Shown here piece after piece: positions 49,924 to 59,349 of a DNA stretch of 64,000 bases (positions are counted from its first letter, which is position 1; each line of letters begins with the position of its first letter). Location: contig JAYWGN010000058.1 in the NCBI GenBank assembly GCA_043778255.1, positions 6,938 to 70,937 of the forward strand. The letters are read 5' to 3'. The DNA comes from JAYWGN01 sp043778255 (GTDB lineage Bacteria; Bacteroidota; Bacteroidia; Chitinophagales; Chitinophagaceae). The notes beneath the pieces are model-generated. The model searched no databases. It had not been told where the DNA came from and saw nothing but the letters and a program-made list of their open reading frames with translations. The position numbers and the translations under genes are program-made.

Positions 49924-52863
49924 ATGAAGTATTTTAAAATATTTGTTTGTTTTGCCATAGCTACACTACCTATTATTTGCCAAGCACAGCTTGGCGATAC
50001 TTACGATATAGACCGACCCAAAAAGTACGAAGATAAAAAAATTGGGTACGAATATACCTATACTAAAAAGTATGCTTTACCTCGAAAATTTATACAAAAT
50101 ACCACAAGCCACTACAATTTTTATTTTAATGCTAATGAAAAAGTAAAGGATATAATAGCCCGAGCCAAAGAAACTCAAAAAGATACATTTGACCGATTAT
50201 TGAATTACTACAGCTACAACTTAAACGATACCAAAAGCCAAAAATTAGAGGTAGATTCCGTACTTACAAAAGCTAGTACTGGTATATTAATACACGACTT
50301 ACGTAGTAATTGGGTCGATAATTTTTATTTGCTTATAGGCAAAGCTTATTTACTTAAAAAAGAATTTGACTCAGCCGAAATGACTTTTAATTTTATAAAT
50401 TATGAGTATGGCAAACGTAATAAAGACAAAGAACGAGTGCTAACAGGCAGTAGTGAAAATGCTACCAATAACGCATTTAGCATAGCTACAAAAGAAAGTA
50501 AAAACATTGCCCACAAACTTGTGCAACGTCCACCTAGCCGCAACGAAGCCTTTATATGGATGATAAGAACTTATATTGAAAACAATGATTTTGGCAGTGC
50601 AGCTGGCTTAGTAGAAACTTTAAAAAATGACCCTTTATTTCCTAAAAGGTTAGAGAATGACTTAGATGAACTTACGGGCTTTATGTATTACAAGCAAAAT
50701 GTGTATGATAGTGCTGCAGTTTACATAATAAAATCATTAAGTAAAAGCGACAACAAAAATGATAAGGCACGACGAGAATTTTTGGCAGCACAACTATACG
50801 AATTAGCCAATAATAACGCTAAAGCTACCGAGTACTATGCCGATGCTGTAAAGCATACACTTGACCCTGTAATGGAAGTATTTGCAAGGTTGTATGCCCT
50901 TAAATTAAATAAGAATAATGATCCGAAGCTTGTAAATGAAAACATAGCAGCTTTGGTTAAAATGGCTCGTAAAGATGCTTATACCGATTATAGAGATATA
51001 ATTTACTATTTTGCTGCTAAGATGGAGTTGGAACAGAACCAACTTGAAAATGCGACCACCTATTTTGTAAAAAGTACTACTTATGCAACTACTAATATTG
51101 CTCAAAAAAACAAATCTTATTTGGCGTTAGCCGAAATAGCATTTACCCAAAAAAAATACCAAAATGCCAATAACTATTATGATAGCATTGTATTGAGTGA
51201 TGCCTCCTTAAAAAATATTGAGGAAATAAACAGTAGAAAAATAACCTTAAAAAAATTAGTACAATACATAAACACTACTAACAATGAAGATAGTTTGCAA
51301 ACTATTGCAAAAATGACTAAAAACGATAGAGATGACTATATAAAAAAATTATTAAAACGATTACGTAAAGAGCAAGGATTAAAAGAAGAGGTAAACTTTG
51401 GTAGCGGTGGTGCAGGCAACAATTTTGCCGATAGAAATGCACATACAAGTTTATTTGAACCCAGTAATGGCGATTGGTATTTTTATAATAGTAACCAAAA
51501 AACTAGAGGATTTAATGAATTTAAAACAAAATGGGGAAGCCGACCAAACATAGATGGGTGGAGGCTTTCGAGTAACCTTAATGGTGGTAATGGAGCCAAC
51601 AGAAATACTAATACCAACGCTACAACAACAGTAAGTGCTACCGATACTAAAGTAAGTGTGGCTGACTTAACACCCGAAACTTTGTTAGCTAATGTGCCAC
51701 TTACCGACTCGGTAATGTTGCAAAGTAATGCAGCTATATATACTTCATTATTAGCCACTGCAAAGCTGTACCAGTATGAGTTAGATGCTACAAACCTAGC
51801 AGTAGAAACTTATGAAAACCTATTGAGGCGGTTTGCTAATAACCCTAAAAATGAGGAAGTATTGTACAATTTATACTTGGCATACAGCAAACTTAATAAT
51901 GTAGAAAATGCTACAAGAGTTAAAAAATTATTAGATACAAAATACCCAAATAGTACATATAACCCAAAGGCAAGCAGCCCAACTAATAATAAAATAGCAG
52001 CAACAAAGGCTTACAACAATATATATGATTTGTTTGTGGCAGGCAAATTTGAAGAAGCAATAGCCTTAAAAAAAGAAGCCGATAAATTATATAGCCAATC
52101 ATTATGGTCGCAGCAGTTGTTATACATTGAGTCAATATATTATATAAAGCAACGGCAGGACAGTATAGCAATGGTAAGGCTTGATAATACTATAAATGTA
52201 AATGCAACAACACCCATGGCAATGAAGGCCATAACATTACGTGAAGTATTAGCAAGGCGTGGTGCTATAGAAAAAGAATTAACTGACTTGAAAGTAACTA
52301 AGCAAGAAGAAACGGTAATAACTATTGATAGTAGCGCTACCGTAAAACCAATAATAAAGCCAACACCAACTACCACTACTACAGCACCTGTAGTTGTAAA
52401 TAATAAACCAGTTGTAATAAAAGATACGGCAACACAAAAACCAATGGTAACAGCACCACAAGTGCCAAGTGCATTGGCTGCTTACCCTTATAAGGTAGAT
52501 AGTGTAAAGCAACATTATGTAGCAGTAATACTTAAAAAAGTAGATAACATATTTGTAAATGAATTACGCAATGGCATTGTAATATATAACCGTGGTACTG
52601 GCCGTACACTTAGTGTAACACCCACTGGTATTGATGCTGAGTACAAATTGATGTTGGTAGGCAACTTTACAAATGCAGCCGATGCTATAAATTATAAAAA
52701 CACTATACAACCAAAAATGAGTAACGAAATAGCACCTTGGTTGGTAGCCGATAAATATTCAATTGTAATAATAACGGAAGAAAATTTAGGCATTTTACAA
52801 AAAGATAAAGACGTTGTAAAATACGCTAATTTTATAAAAATATTGTACCCAGGTAAGTTTTAG
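49924..52863 (+). CDS. PorW/SprE-like type IX secretion protein (TPR)
   Basis: 979 aa. Signal peptide (ends IICQAQ), not a clear lipobox. The N-terminal block (TTSHYNFYFNANEKVKDI to NWVDNFYLLIGKAYLLKKEF) is characteristic of the PorW/SprE family of periplasmic TPR proteins needed for type IX secretion and gliding. At least eight TPR-like helical pairs follow (about 110-420 and 600-690). A Thr/Pro-rich linker (about 770-850) leads to a final SPOR-like alpha/beta module (YVAVILKKVDNIFVNELRN to the end). It is followed on the same strand by an M1 peptidase gene. Confidence 0.8.
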   Translation: MKYFKIFVCFAIATLPIICQAQLGDTYDIDRPKKYEDKKIGYEYTYTKKYALPRKFIQNTTSHYNFYFNANEKVKDIIARAKETQKDTFDRLLNYYSYNLNDTKSQKLEVDSVLTKASTGILIHDLRSNWVDNFYLLIGKAYLLKKEFDSAEMTFNFINYEYGKRNKDKERVLTGSSENATNNAFSIATKESKNIAHKLVQRPPSRNEAFIWMIRTYIENNDFGSAAGLVETLKNDPLFPKRLENDLDELTGFMYYKQNVYDSAAVYIIKSLSKSDNKNDKARREFLAAQLYELANNNAKATEYYADAVKHTLDPVMEVFARLYALKLNKNNDPKLVNENIAALVKMARKDAYTDYRDIIYYFAAKMELEQNQLENATTYFVKSTTYATTNIAQKNKSYLALAEIAFTQKKYQNANNYYDSIVLSDASLKNIEEINSRKITLKKLVQYINTTNNEDSLQTIAKMTKNDRDDYIKKLLKRLRKEQGLKEEVNFGSGGAGNNFADRNAHTSLFEPSNGDWYFYNSNQKTRGFNEFKTKWGSRPNIDGWRLSSNLNGGNGANRNTNTNATTTVSATDTKVSVADLTPETLLANVPLTDSVMLQSNAAIYTSLLATAKLYQYELDATNLAVETYENLLRRFANNPKNEEVLYNLYLAYSKLNNVENATRVKKLLDTKYPNSTYNPKASSPTNNKIAATKAYNNIYDLFVAGKFEEAIALKKEADKLYSQSLWSQQLLYIESIYYIKQRQDSIAMVRLDNTINVNATTPMAMKAITLREVLARRGAIEKELTDLKVTKQEETVITIDSSATVKPIIKPTPTTTTTAPVVVNNKPVVIKDTATQKPMVTAPQVPSALAAYPYKVDSVKQHYVAVILKKVDNIFVNELRNGIVIYNRGTGRTLSVTPTGIDAEYKLMLVGNFTNAADAINYKNTIQPKMSNEIAPWLVADKYSIVIITEENLGILQKDKDVVKYANFIKILYPGKF

Positions 52864-52933
52864 TGGTTATTTTTTGTACGCTAATTATTTACTGTATTTG
52901 TATTTTTTTTTGCAAAAAAAAATTAAAAAACTT

Positions 52934-54598
52934 ATGCATATTAATAAAATAATACTATTTGTACTTTGTATAATAAGCTTGCAATGTAGCAGCCAAACTT
53001 ATACAAATGCTGATACACTACGTGGCACACTTAATGCTAACCGTACATGGTGGAATGTAACTTACTACGACCTTAAAGTAACTCCAAACCTTGTATTAGA
53101 AACAATAAATGGTACTAATAGTATACACTTTAATGTGTTAAATGCTGCTAACACAATGCAAATAGATTTGCAACAACCACTGCAAATACAAAAAATATTG
53201 TACAAAAATGAACTGCTTACCTTTAAAAGAAATGGTAACACCTACCTTATTACCTTTAAACAAAAACTAGCAGTAGGCACCAACCAAAGTATTACTATAC
53301 ACTATACTGGTAAACCTCGCAAAGCAGTAAATGCACCTTGGGATGGGGGTATAGTGTGGGCAAAAGATGCGAAAGGCAGACCATTTATAAATACGGCTTG
53401 CCAAGGCTTAGGAGCAAGTGTATGGTGGCCTTGTAAAGATCACCAAAGTGATGAACCCGATAGTATGCAAATTAGTGTAACCGTACCCGAAACTTTGGTG
53501 GATGTTAGTAACGGTCGATTAAGAAATATAATAGCCGATAAAAAAAATAAAACTAAAACTTTTGTATGGTTTGTAAGTAACCCAATAAACAATTACAATG
53601 CTTGTATGAACATTGCAAAGTATGTAAACTTTACCGATACACTACACGGCGAAAAAGGGGTATTAGATTTGAATTATTATGTATTGGATTATAATTTGGA
53701 GAAAGCTAAAACACAATTTGTACAAGCCAAACAAACTATACGTGCCTTTGAGTATTGGTTTGGCCCTTACCCATTTTATGAAGATAGTTATAAACTTGTA
53801 GAAACCCACCACTTAGGTATGGAACACCAAAGTGCTGTAGCTTATGGCAATAAGTACGGCAATGGCTACTTAGGCAGCGACTTGAGTGGCACAGGTTGGG
53901 GCAAAAAATGGGATTATATAATAGTTCATGAAAGTGGGCATGAGTGGTTTGGTAATAATGTAACCACTAACGATATTGCCGATATGTGGGTACATGAGGG
54001 TATAACCGACTATAGTGAAACACTGTTTACAGAGTATTATTATGGCAAACGAGCTGGTAACGAATATGTAAAAGGCATACGTAATAATATACAGAACGAT
54101 GCTCCCATAATTGGCACTTATGGCGTAAATAAAGAGGGTAGTGGCGATATGTATTACAAGGGTGCTAACCTAATGCACACAATAAGGCAAATTATAAACG
54201 ATGATGAAAAATTTAGACAAATACTTAGAGGCATATCTGCTACATACTACCACAAAACCGTTACTAGCAGTACCATAGAAGAGTATATTACTTATGAAAG
54301 TGGTAAAGACTTAACCAAAGTATTTGACCAATATTTGCGAAGCACTACAATACCAATACTTAACTTTTATACCAAACTTGAAAATAATGAATTGGTATTA
54401 TACCTCAAATTTACTGATTGTATAAAGGGCTTTACAATGCCTGTACCCATAAATAATGGCATAGCTAACACAGCAGAAACTACAATTACTGTAGCCGATA
54501 AGGAGTTTGTAAAGCTTAGGTTAAAACAAAATTTTGTAAATATTAAAGAAGTTATAAATCCTAATATTTACATTTTATTTAAAAAAATAATTGAATAA
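52934..54598 (+). CDS. M1-family zinc metallopeptidase
   Basis: 554 aa from the ATG at 52934; a longer frame adds a lysine-rich stretch without sense. Signal sequence ending near LQCSSQ. The zinc site is HESGH (His332, His336) with the third ligand in WVHEGITDY; the substrate loop is LGMEHQSAVAYG in place of G-x-M-E-N, usual in Bacteroidota. Aminopeptidase-type N-terminal beta domain present. An exported protein, 70 bp after the PorW-like gene, 8 bp before the next gene. Confidence 0.92.
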   Translation: MHINKIILFVLCIISLQCSSQTYTNADTLRGTLNANRTWWNVTYYDLKVTPNLVLETINGTNSIHFNVLNAANTMQIDLQQPLQIQKILYKNELLTFKRNGNTYLITFKQKLAVGTNQSITIHYTGKPRKAVNAPWDGGIVWAKDAKGRPFINTACQGLGASVWWPCKDHQSDEPDSMQISVTVPETLVDVSNGRLRNIIADKKNKTKTFVWFVSNPINNYNACMNIAKYVNFTDTLHGEKGVLDLNYYVLDYNLEKAKTQFVQAKQTIRAFEYWFGPYPFYEDSYKLVETHHLGMEHQSAVAYGNKYGNGYLGSDLSGTGWGKKWDYIIVHESGHEWFGNNVTTNDIADMWVHEGITDYSETLFTEYYYGKRAGNEYVKGIRNNIQNDAPIIGTYGVNKEGSGDMYYKGANLMHTIRQIINDDEKFRQILRGISATYYHKTVTSSTIEEYITYESGKDLTKVFDQYLRSTTIPILNFYTKLENNELVLYLKFTDCIKGFTMPVPINNGIANTAETTITVADKEFVKLRLKQNFVNIKEVINPNIYILFKKIIE

Positions 54599-54606
54599 TA
54601 GCAACA

Positions 54607-55110
54607 ATGAATTTTGAATATAAGCATTTACTACCTCAACATTTTGACCCACAGTCAAAAGTATGGATATACCAAAGTAGCCGTTTATTTGCTATGAGCG
54701 AAGCGCTACAAATAGAAGAAATACTGCAAAACTTTGTAGGCACTTGGAACAGCCATGGTACACCAGTAAAGGGTTACGCCAATTTATTATTTGGTCAGTT
54801 TATAGTATTTATTGCCGATGAGTCCGCTACTACTGTAAGTGGTTGTAGTACCGATAGTAGTGTACATATAATAAAACAACTAGAAACAGCCTGTAAAGTA
54901 AGCCTGTTTGATAGGCAAAGTTTAGCCTTTGTGGTAAAGGATAAATTACAAATTATACCCCTACCGCAATTGGAGTATTCATTGCAAAATAATTTTTTAA
55001 CAATTGATACATTATATTTTAATAACACTGTACTAACCTTACAAGCACTACAAACGGAATGGCTTGTACCTATTAAAAATAGTTGGTTGGCTAAAGTAGT
55101 AAGTGTATAA
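54607..55110 (+). CDS. conserved Bacteroidota protein of unknown function
   Basis: 167 aa, cytoplasmic. The stretches WIYQSSRLFAMSEALQIEE, FVGTWNSHGTPVKG, LLFGQFIVFIADES and GCSTDSSVHIIKQLE belong to a small conserved Bacteroidota family that has at times been labelled ABC-transporter ATPase, although no P-loop or Walker B motif is present here. The GCSTD cysteine is likely functional. Same operon as the M1 peptidase (8-bp gap); converges on the DUF3857 gene. Confidence 0.7.
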   Translation: MNFEYKHLLPQHFDPQSKVWIYQSSRLFAMSEALQIEEILQNFVGTWNSHGTPVKGYANLLFGQFIVFIADESATTVSGCSTDSSVHIIKQLETACKVSLFDRQSLAFVVKDKLQIIPLPQLEYSLQNNFLTIDTLYFNNTVLTLQALQTEWLVPIKNSWLAKVVSV

Positions 55111-55113
55111 TTT

Positions 55114-57075
55114 TTATTTTTTTTCTTTGTTTACAAATACCAAGGGTTCGTTTAGTATATTTATAACCTCAGCAAAGTATGATTTTATGTAGTCGTATTC
55201 CGTTGCGTAGTAGCTTATATTTTTTATTTTGAAGGAGTAATTTACGCTAATGGTATTTTCATCTTTATCAATTTTACGTTCAAATATTATTCCTGTATCG
55301 GGCATTATAAGCTTTATGTTTTTGGGCAAGGCTTCTAATGTATATTCCTCTGGTAAGCTAATGTAGGCATTAATTTGTATAGTTTTTGCGTTGTTAAAGT
55401 CAACATCGGAGTATCTTGTTTCGTTAATAAAGGGGTTGGTTAATTCGTTAGTAAATAAATTGGTATATAACAAATTATAATTTCCGTTTTTAACTACTGT
55501 ACCCTCAAATGAAAACTCCTGCTCAAGTCCAACGCTGTCATTATATTCATTTTTGAAGAGTAGTTTATTTGCATTTAATTTAAGGTTAGTATAGTTGTAA
55601 TATTTTTTGGTAAAGTTATCTTTATCAGTATCAAAAGCCTTTAATTTATTAAGTTTACTAATACCTTCACTTACTACAAATGCTGATCCAGTAAGGTTTC
55701 CATTAGCTTGTACTGTTAATTGGTAGGCTACTGTTTCTCTTTCGGGTAGTGGTGGTGCTTTTACAAAGTACCATGTAGCTACATCTTTTTTAATTATAAG
55801 TGCATTAGTATTAAGTATAGTTGGTGGCAAGTTAGTATAGCTATTGTAACCGTCAGCAGCATTTATTATATAGTTGCTTTTACCATTAGGTATTAAGGCA
55901 TATATTGCATTAAATTGTTTTAAAAAAGGGTACATCATATTAACACTACCATTTGCTTTAGTGCTTACCAGCAGGGGATAAGCCTCTATTTTGTAGGCTG
56001 CCAGTTTGTTTAAAAATAGCAAATTAATATCGCCAGTTGTACCCATTTTTGCATCGGCTATTTTTTTAACATTGGTACAGTATATATCATTAGTTCCATC
56101 CCATTTGTAATACTTTTTAAAGTAGTTGTATATTATTTTTACTTTACTTTCAGTAGTGGTTGCTGTAGTTACTAATATATCCAATGCAGGTGTACTTACA
56201 GTTTTGTTAAGTTGCATACCAAATAGGTCACTCTTACGTAATTCACTTGCTAACTCCTCCCAATCGGTAGTATAGTTATAACTTTTGTTGGGCAATATTA
56301 TTTCCGATAATTGAAATATTATTCGTTGTTTGTAATCGTTAATACTACCCATGTAGGGTTCACGGTTAAGTGCTGCACAGTTTTTCATGGTATAACTGTA
56401 ATTAACTATGGCCATTTGTAATAAGCTACCATCAATGGAAATGCTCCTACGATTATCAGTTTTTTTTGTAATAATTTCTTGAGTGGCTAATGTACTTGCT
56501 GTAAACCTAAAGTACTCCGGTATAGCTATTGTATAGCTACTGTAAGTAGTTGGCAATTCGCTTTGAAACACCCAAGGCGCTAAGTTGCTAAAGCTTTCCC
56601 TATCCATAGTATATTTATATTCAATAATACTACCTACTACAGCAGCAGGCATACTAAAGGCAACTTCCGATATTTGGTCGGTTACTTTGGAGTCAAATAT
56701 TTGTTCTTTTTCTAATTTTGTATCTACAACTTCAGTTCCATTTAGGTTATAAGTATGGGCTACTATATTTTTTATTTTTTCGTAGCGGTCATCCTTTAAG
56801 TATCTTATTTTTATATTGGCATAGTCCAAACCCTTTGTAGTAAGTATTTTTATACGAACTCTGTATTCGTTTACCATTTTAAAAAAATTATTACTTCCCC
56901 ACTCAAAGGTAGTAAACCCTTCATCAATTAATATTTCGGCGGGTGCAGCTTTATCATAATCACATATTGTTTTTTGTAAAGCTTCTTTACTTATTTTACC
57001 AAATTTTTCAACACTTTGAGCAGTACATACATTTACTGATAGTATTAGTAATAACGAGAAAAAACATTTTACCAT
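55114..57075 (-). CDS. DUF3857 protein with degenerate transglutaminase-like domain
   Basis: 653 aa. Signal peptide (ends VCTAQ). N-terminal DUF3857 beta domain (about 50-240: KEQIFDSKVTDQISEVAFSMP, GSIIEYKYTMDRESFSNLAPW), then a transglutaminase-like core (about 300-420) and a C-terminal beta domain. The expected catalytic Cys position reads KMGTTGDINLLF with no cysteine, and the usual His strand reads FNAIYALIP. It is therefore probably non-catalytic. Role unknown. Confidence 0.85.
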   Translation of the reverse strand: MVKCFFSLLLILSVNVCTAQSVEKFGKISKEALQKTICDYDKAAPAEILIDEGFTTFEWGSNNFFKMVNEYRVRIKILTTKGLDYANIKIRYLKDDRYEKIKNIVAHTYNLNGTEVVDTKLEKEQIFDSKVTDQISEVAFSMPAAVVGSIIEYKYTMDRESFSNLAPWVFQSELPTTYSSYTIAIPEYFRFTASTLATQEIITKKTDNRRSISIDGSLLQMAIVNYSYTMKNCAALNREPYMGSINDYKQRIIFQLSEIILPNKSYNYTTDWEELASELRKSDLFGMQLNKTVSTPALDILVTTATTTESKVKIIYNYFKKYYKWDGTNDIYCTNVKKIADAKMGTTGDINLLFLNKLAAYKIEAYPLLVSTKANGSVNMMYPFLKQFNAIYALIPNGKSNYIINAADGYNSYTNLPPTILNTNALIIKKDVATWYFVKAPPLPERETVAYQLTVQANGNLTGSAFVVSEGISKLNKLKAFDTDKDNFTKKYYNYTNLKLNANKLLFKNEYNDSVGLEQEFSFEGTVVKNGNYNLLYTNLFTNELTNPFINETRYSDVDFNNAKTIQINAYISLPEEYTLEALPKNIKLIMPDTGIIFERKIDKDENTISVNYSFKIKNISYYATEYDYIKSYFAEVINILNEPLVFVNKEKK

Positions 57076-57137
57076 AATAAAAAATAATTTAGCTAATTGA
57101 AGATAATTAAATATTTTTATAAATAAATATTATACAA

Positions 57138-58052
57138 ATGAATTTGAAGAAATATACGATTTGGTTTTGCTTATGCCTTTCTATTTTTGGCTGCAAAGCC
57201 CAACAAAATAAAGAACTAACCTTAGTAAAAAATAAAGATGAAAACACACTGCTGTGGAAGCTTACTGGCAAAGGCATACAGCCAAGTTACTTATTTGGTA
57301 CTATGCATTTGTTATGTGCCGAAGATGTAGTACTAAGTAAAAATTTGCTGAGTATAATGCAGCAAGTTGATAAAATATACTTTGAGTTAGATATGGACAA
57401 TATAAGTGAATTAATGGGAGGAGCTATGAATATGGGTATGAAAAATGGTGTAAAACTTAAAGATTTATTAACACCAGAACAGTACGAAAAAGTAAAAGTA
57501 TTTTTTGTAAAGCAAAAATCAATGTTACCCTTTAGTATGATGGAAAACTTTAAACCCTTACTAATGGCAAGTACTATAATGGAAAGCGAAATGCCTTGCA
57601 AAGGCGGTATAAGCGGTATAGAAATGAAAATGATGGAAGTAAATAAGGCAAATAAAGTAAACAAAAAAGAAATATTAGGCTTAGAAACTACCGCAGCACA
57701 ATTGGCTATATTTGATACTATACCTTATAGTGAACAAGCCAAAATGTTGCTACAATATGTTGATAGTTTGCCTAATACTAAAAGTGAAACTGCAAACCTA
57801 GTAGCGGCTTATAAAGAGCAAAATATTAAGAATATAACTGCCTTAATTAATAAAAGCGAACCCGGGTTGGAAAACTATATGGATGTAATGCTTACTAACC
57901 GTAATAAAAACTGGGTGGCACAATTGCAAACAATTTGCAAAACAAAAACTATAATTGCAGCCGTTGGTGCAGGGCATTTGGTAGGTAATGAGGGGTTACT
58001 TAATTTGCTTAAAAAAGCTGGTTATACACTTACACCTTTGCTCAATAAGTAG
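57138..58052 (+). CDS. TraB/GumN-family lipoprotein
   Basis: 304 aa. Signal sequence with lipobox SIFGC. TraB/GumN fold: LLWKLTGKGIQPSYLFGTMHLL near the start, KIYFELDMDN, and the closing VGAGHLVGNEGLLNLLKKAGY. The paired GT-x-H and G-x-x-H motifs are thought to make a metal-dependent active site in the related TIKI proteases; function here is unknown. Convergent with purC, 3 bp apart. Confidence 0.88.
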   Translation: MNLKKYTIWFCLCLSIFGCKAQQNKELTLVKNKDENTLLWKLTGKGIQPSYLFGTMHLLCAEDVVLSKNLLSIMQQVDKIYFELDMDNISELMGGAMNMGMKNGVKLKDLLTPEQYEKVKVFFVKQKSMLPFSMMENFKPLLMASTIMESEMPCKGGISGIEMKMMEVNKANKVNKKEILGLETTAAQLAIFDTIPYSEQAKMLLQYVDSLPNTKSETANLVAAYKEQNIKNITALINKSEPGLENYMDVMLTNRNKNWVAQLQTICKTKTIIAAVGAGHLVGNEGLLNLLKKAGYTLTPLLNK

Positions 58053-58055
58053 TAG

Positions 58056-58988
58056 TTAGCTTATGCTAAGTTTTTGCAAGGCTTCATTAATAAGTTCATA
58101 ATTTTCATTATCACTAATGGCTATGGGTTCAAATGGTTTGCCTATTAATATAGTGTACAAATCAATGTAGCGTTGGCTTATAGTAGTAATCCATTCGTTG
58201 CTCATGTAAGGCACTTGTTGGTTTTGCTTACCCATAAAGTTGTTAGCAATTAACCATTCCCTCACAAATTCTTTACTCAGTTGTTTTTGTTTTTCGCCAT
58301 TTTGTTGCCGTTGCTCAAATCCTTCTGTATAAAAATATCGACTACTATCGGGTGTATGTATTTCGTCCATTAAGTATATGGTTTCGCCTATTTTACCAAA
58401 TTCATACTTAGTATCTACAAGTAGTAAACCTTGCTTTGCAGCTAATTGTTTACCCCGTTCAAATAAGGCGAATGTGTATGCTGTAAGTGTATCCCAATCA
58501 GCTTTTGATACTATACCTTTAGCAATTATTGCCTCGGCACTTATATCTTCATCATGCCCTTCGGTTGCTTTGGTGCTAGGTGTTATTATTGGCGTTGCAA
58601 AATGGTCATTTTCTTTCAAACCGTCTTCCATTTTTTCGCCACATAATGTTCTGCAGCCTGTTTGGTAAGTTCGCCAAGCATGGCCAGTCAGGTTGCCTCT
58701 TATTACCATTTCTATGGCTATTGGTTCACACTTGTACCCAATACTTACGGTAGGTGTAGGTGTTTGTAATAGCCAATTGGGGCAAATATCGGTAGTTTGT
58801 TGTAGCATATAACTAGCTATTTGGTTAAGTACCTGCCCTTTGTAAGGTATTGGTTCGGGTAGCACTACATCAAAAGCCGATATACGGTTACTAGCCTGCA
58901 TTACCAACAAGTTAGTACCTATTGTGTACACATCTCTAACTTTTCCTTTGTAGTAGTTTGTTTGGTTGTATAATGCTTTTGCAAACAT
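58056..58988 (-). CDS. purC: SAICAR synthetase
   Basis: Purine synthesis step joining CAIR with aspartate (phosphoribosylaminoimidazole-succinocarboxamide synthase). Motifs: [60 protein letters not shown] and [13 protein letters not shown]. 310 aa, the longer form found in Bacteroidota. Single gene. Confidence 0.96.
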   Translation of the reverse strand: MFAKALYNQTNYYKGKVRDVYTIGTNLLVMQASNRISAFDVVLPEPIPYKGQVLNQIASYMLQQTTDICPNWLLQTPTPTVSIGYKCEPIAIEMVIRGNLTGHAWRTYQTGCRTLCGEKMEDGLKENDHFATPIITPSTKATEGHDEDISAEAIIAKGIVSKADWDTLTAYTFALFERGKQLAAKQGLLLVDTKYEFGKIGETIYLMDEIHTPDSSRYFYTEGFEQRQQNGEKQKQLSKEFVREWLIANNFMGKQNQQVPYMSNEWITTISQRYIDLYTILIGKPFEPIAISDNENYELINEALQKLSIS

Positions 58989-59233
58989 AAATTTATAGGG
59001 TTATTGGCAAATGTAAAATAATTGTAGAGGTTTTTCAAATACAATTACTGCATAACATAAAAAAAGCCTTTACAAACATTACAATAAATAGTACTATAAT
59101 TAGCAAAACCATTACTAGTAAAGCAATTGAACTAGTAAAAGTAGTAGTATATATACTTTATTATTGAAAATAATTCAACAAAATATAGCTAAACAAAGTG
59201 AAATACTATTTTTTGCGGAAAATACTAAAACCA
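58989..59233. other. gene-free AT-rich gap
   Basis: About 245 bp upstream of purC with no open frame, tRNA-like fold or clear repeat. It may hold the purC promoter on the minus strand, but no good TAnnTTTG element stands out. Confidence 0.4.
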
Positions 59234-59264
59234 TTGCAAATAATACGATAAGTTGTTATATTTG
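59234..59264 (+). promoter_or_regulatory. promoter of candidate small RNA
   Basis: TTG (59234-59236), 20-nt spacer, TATATTTG (59257-59264): a very good Bacteroidota promoter, directed away from purC and toward a terminator 31 nt downstream, with no gene between. Confidence 0.65.
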
Positions 59265-59270
59265 CAACGG

Positions 59271-59328
59271 TTTTTCATAGGATATTGGATTTAAAAGGAC
59301 TGGATTTCTATCCTGGTCCTTCTTTTTT
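59271..59328 (+). ncRNA. candidate small RNA of about 58 nt
   Basis: A start about 7 nt after the -7 element gives an RNA that begins near CGGTTTTTCATAGG and ends in a strong hairpin. No plus-strand gene follows for more than 4 kb (uvrC is convergent), so this is not an ordinary leader. A TTG-initiated frame of 18 codons crosses it but has no support. No known RNA family could be assigned by eye. Confidence 0.45.
59295..59328 (+). terminator. terminator hairpin of the candidate small RNA
   Basis: AAGGAC (59295-59300) pairs with GTCCTT (59316-59321), and inside it GGAT (59302-59305) pairs with ATCC (59310-59313) around TTCT; the run CTTTTTT follows. On the minus strand only TTTT follows the stem, so it may also help to end uvrC. 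Confidence 0.75.
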
Positions 59329-59349
59329 GCCCATACCTTAAGGTTTTTT

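Noticed and set aside
54607..55110. ABC-transporter ATPase
   Set aside because: This label circulates for the family, but no Walker A, Walker B or signature motif is present, so it was called unknown.
58989..59233. tRNA or riboswitch upstream of purC
   Set aside because: No T-loop (GTTCRANNC) or cloverleaf, and no purine-riboswitch core, could be found on either strand.
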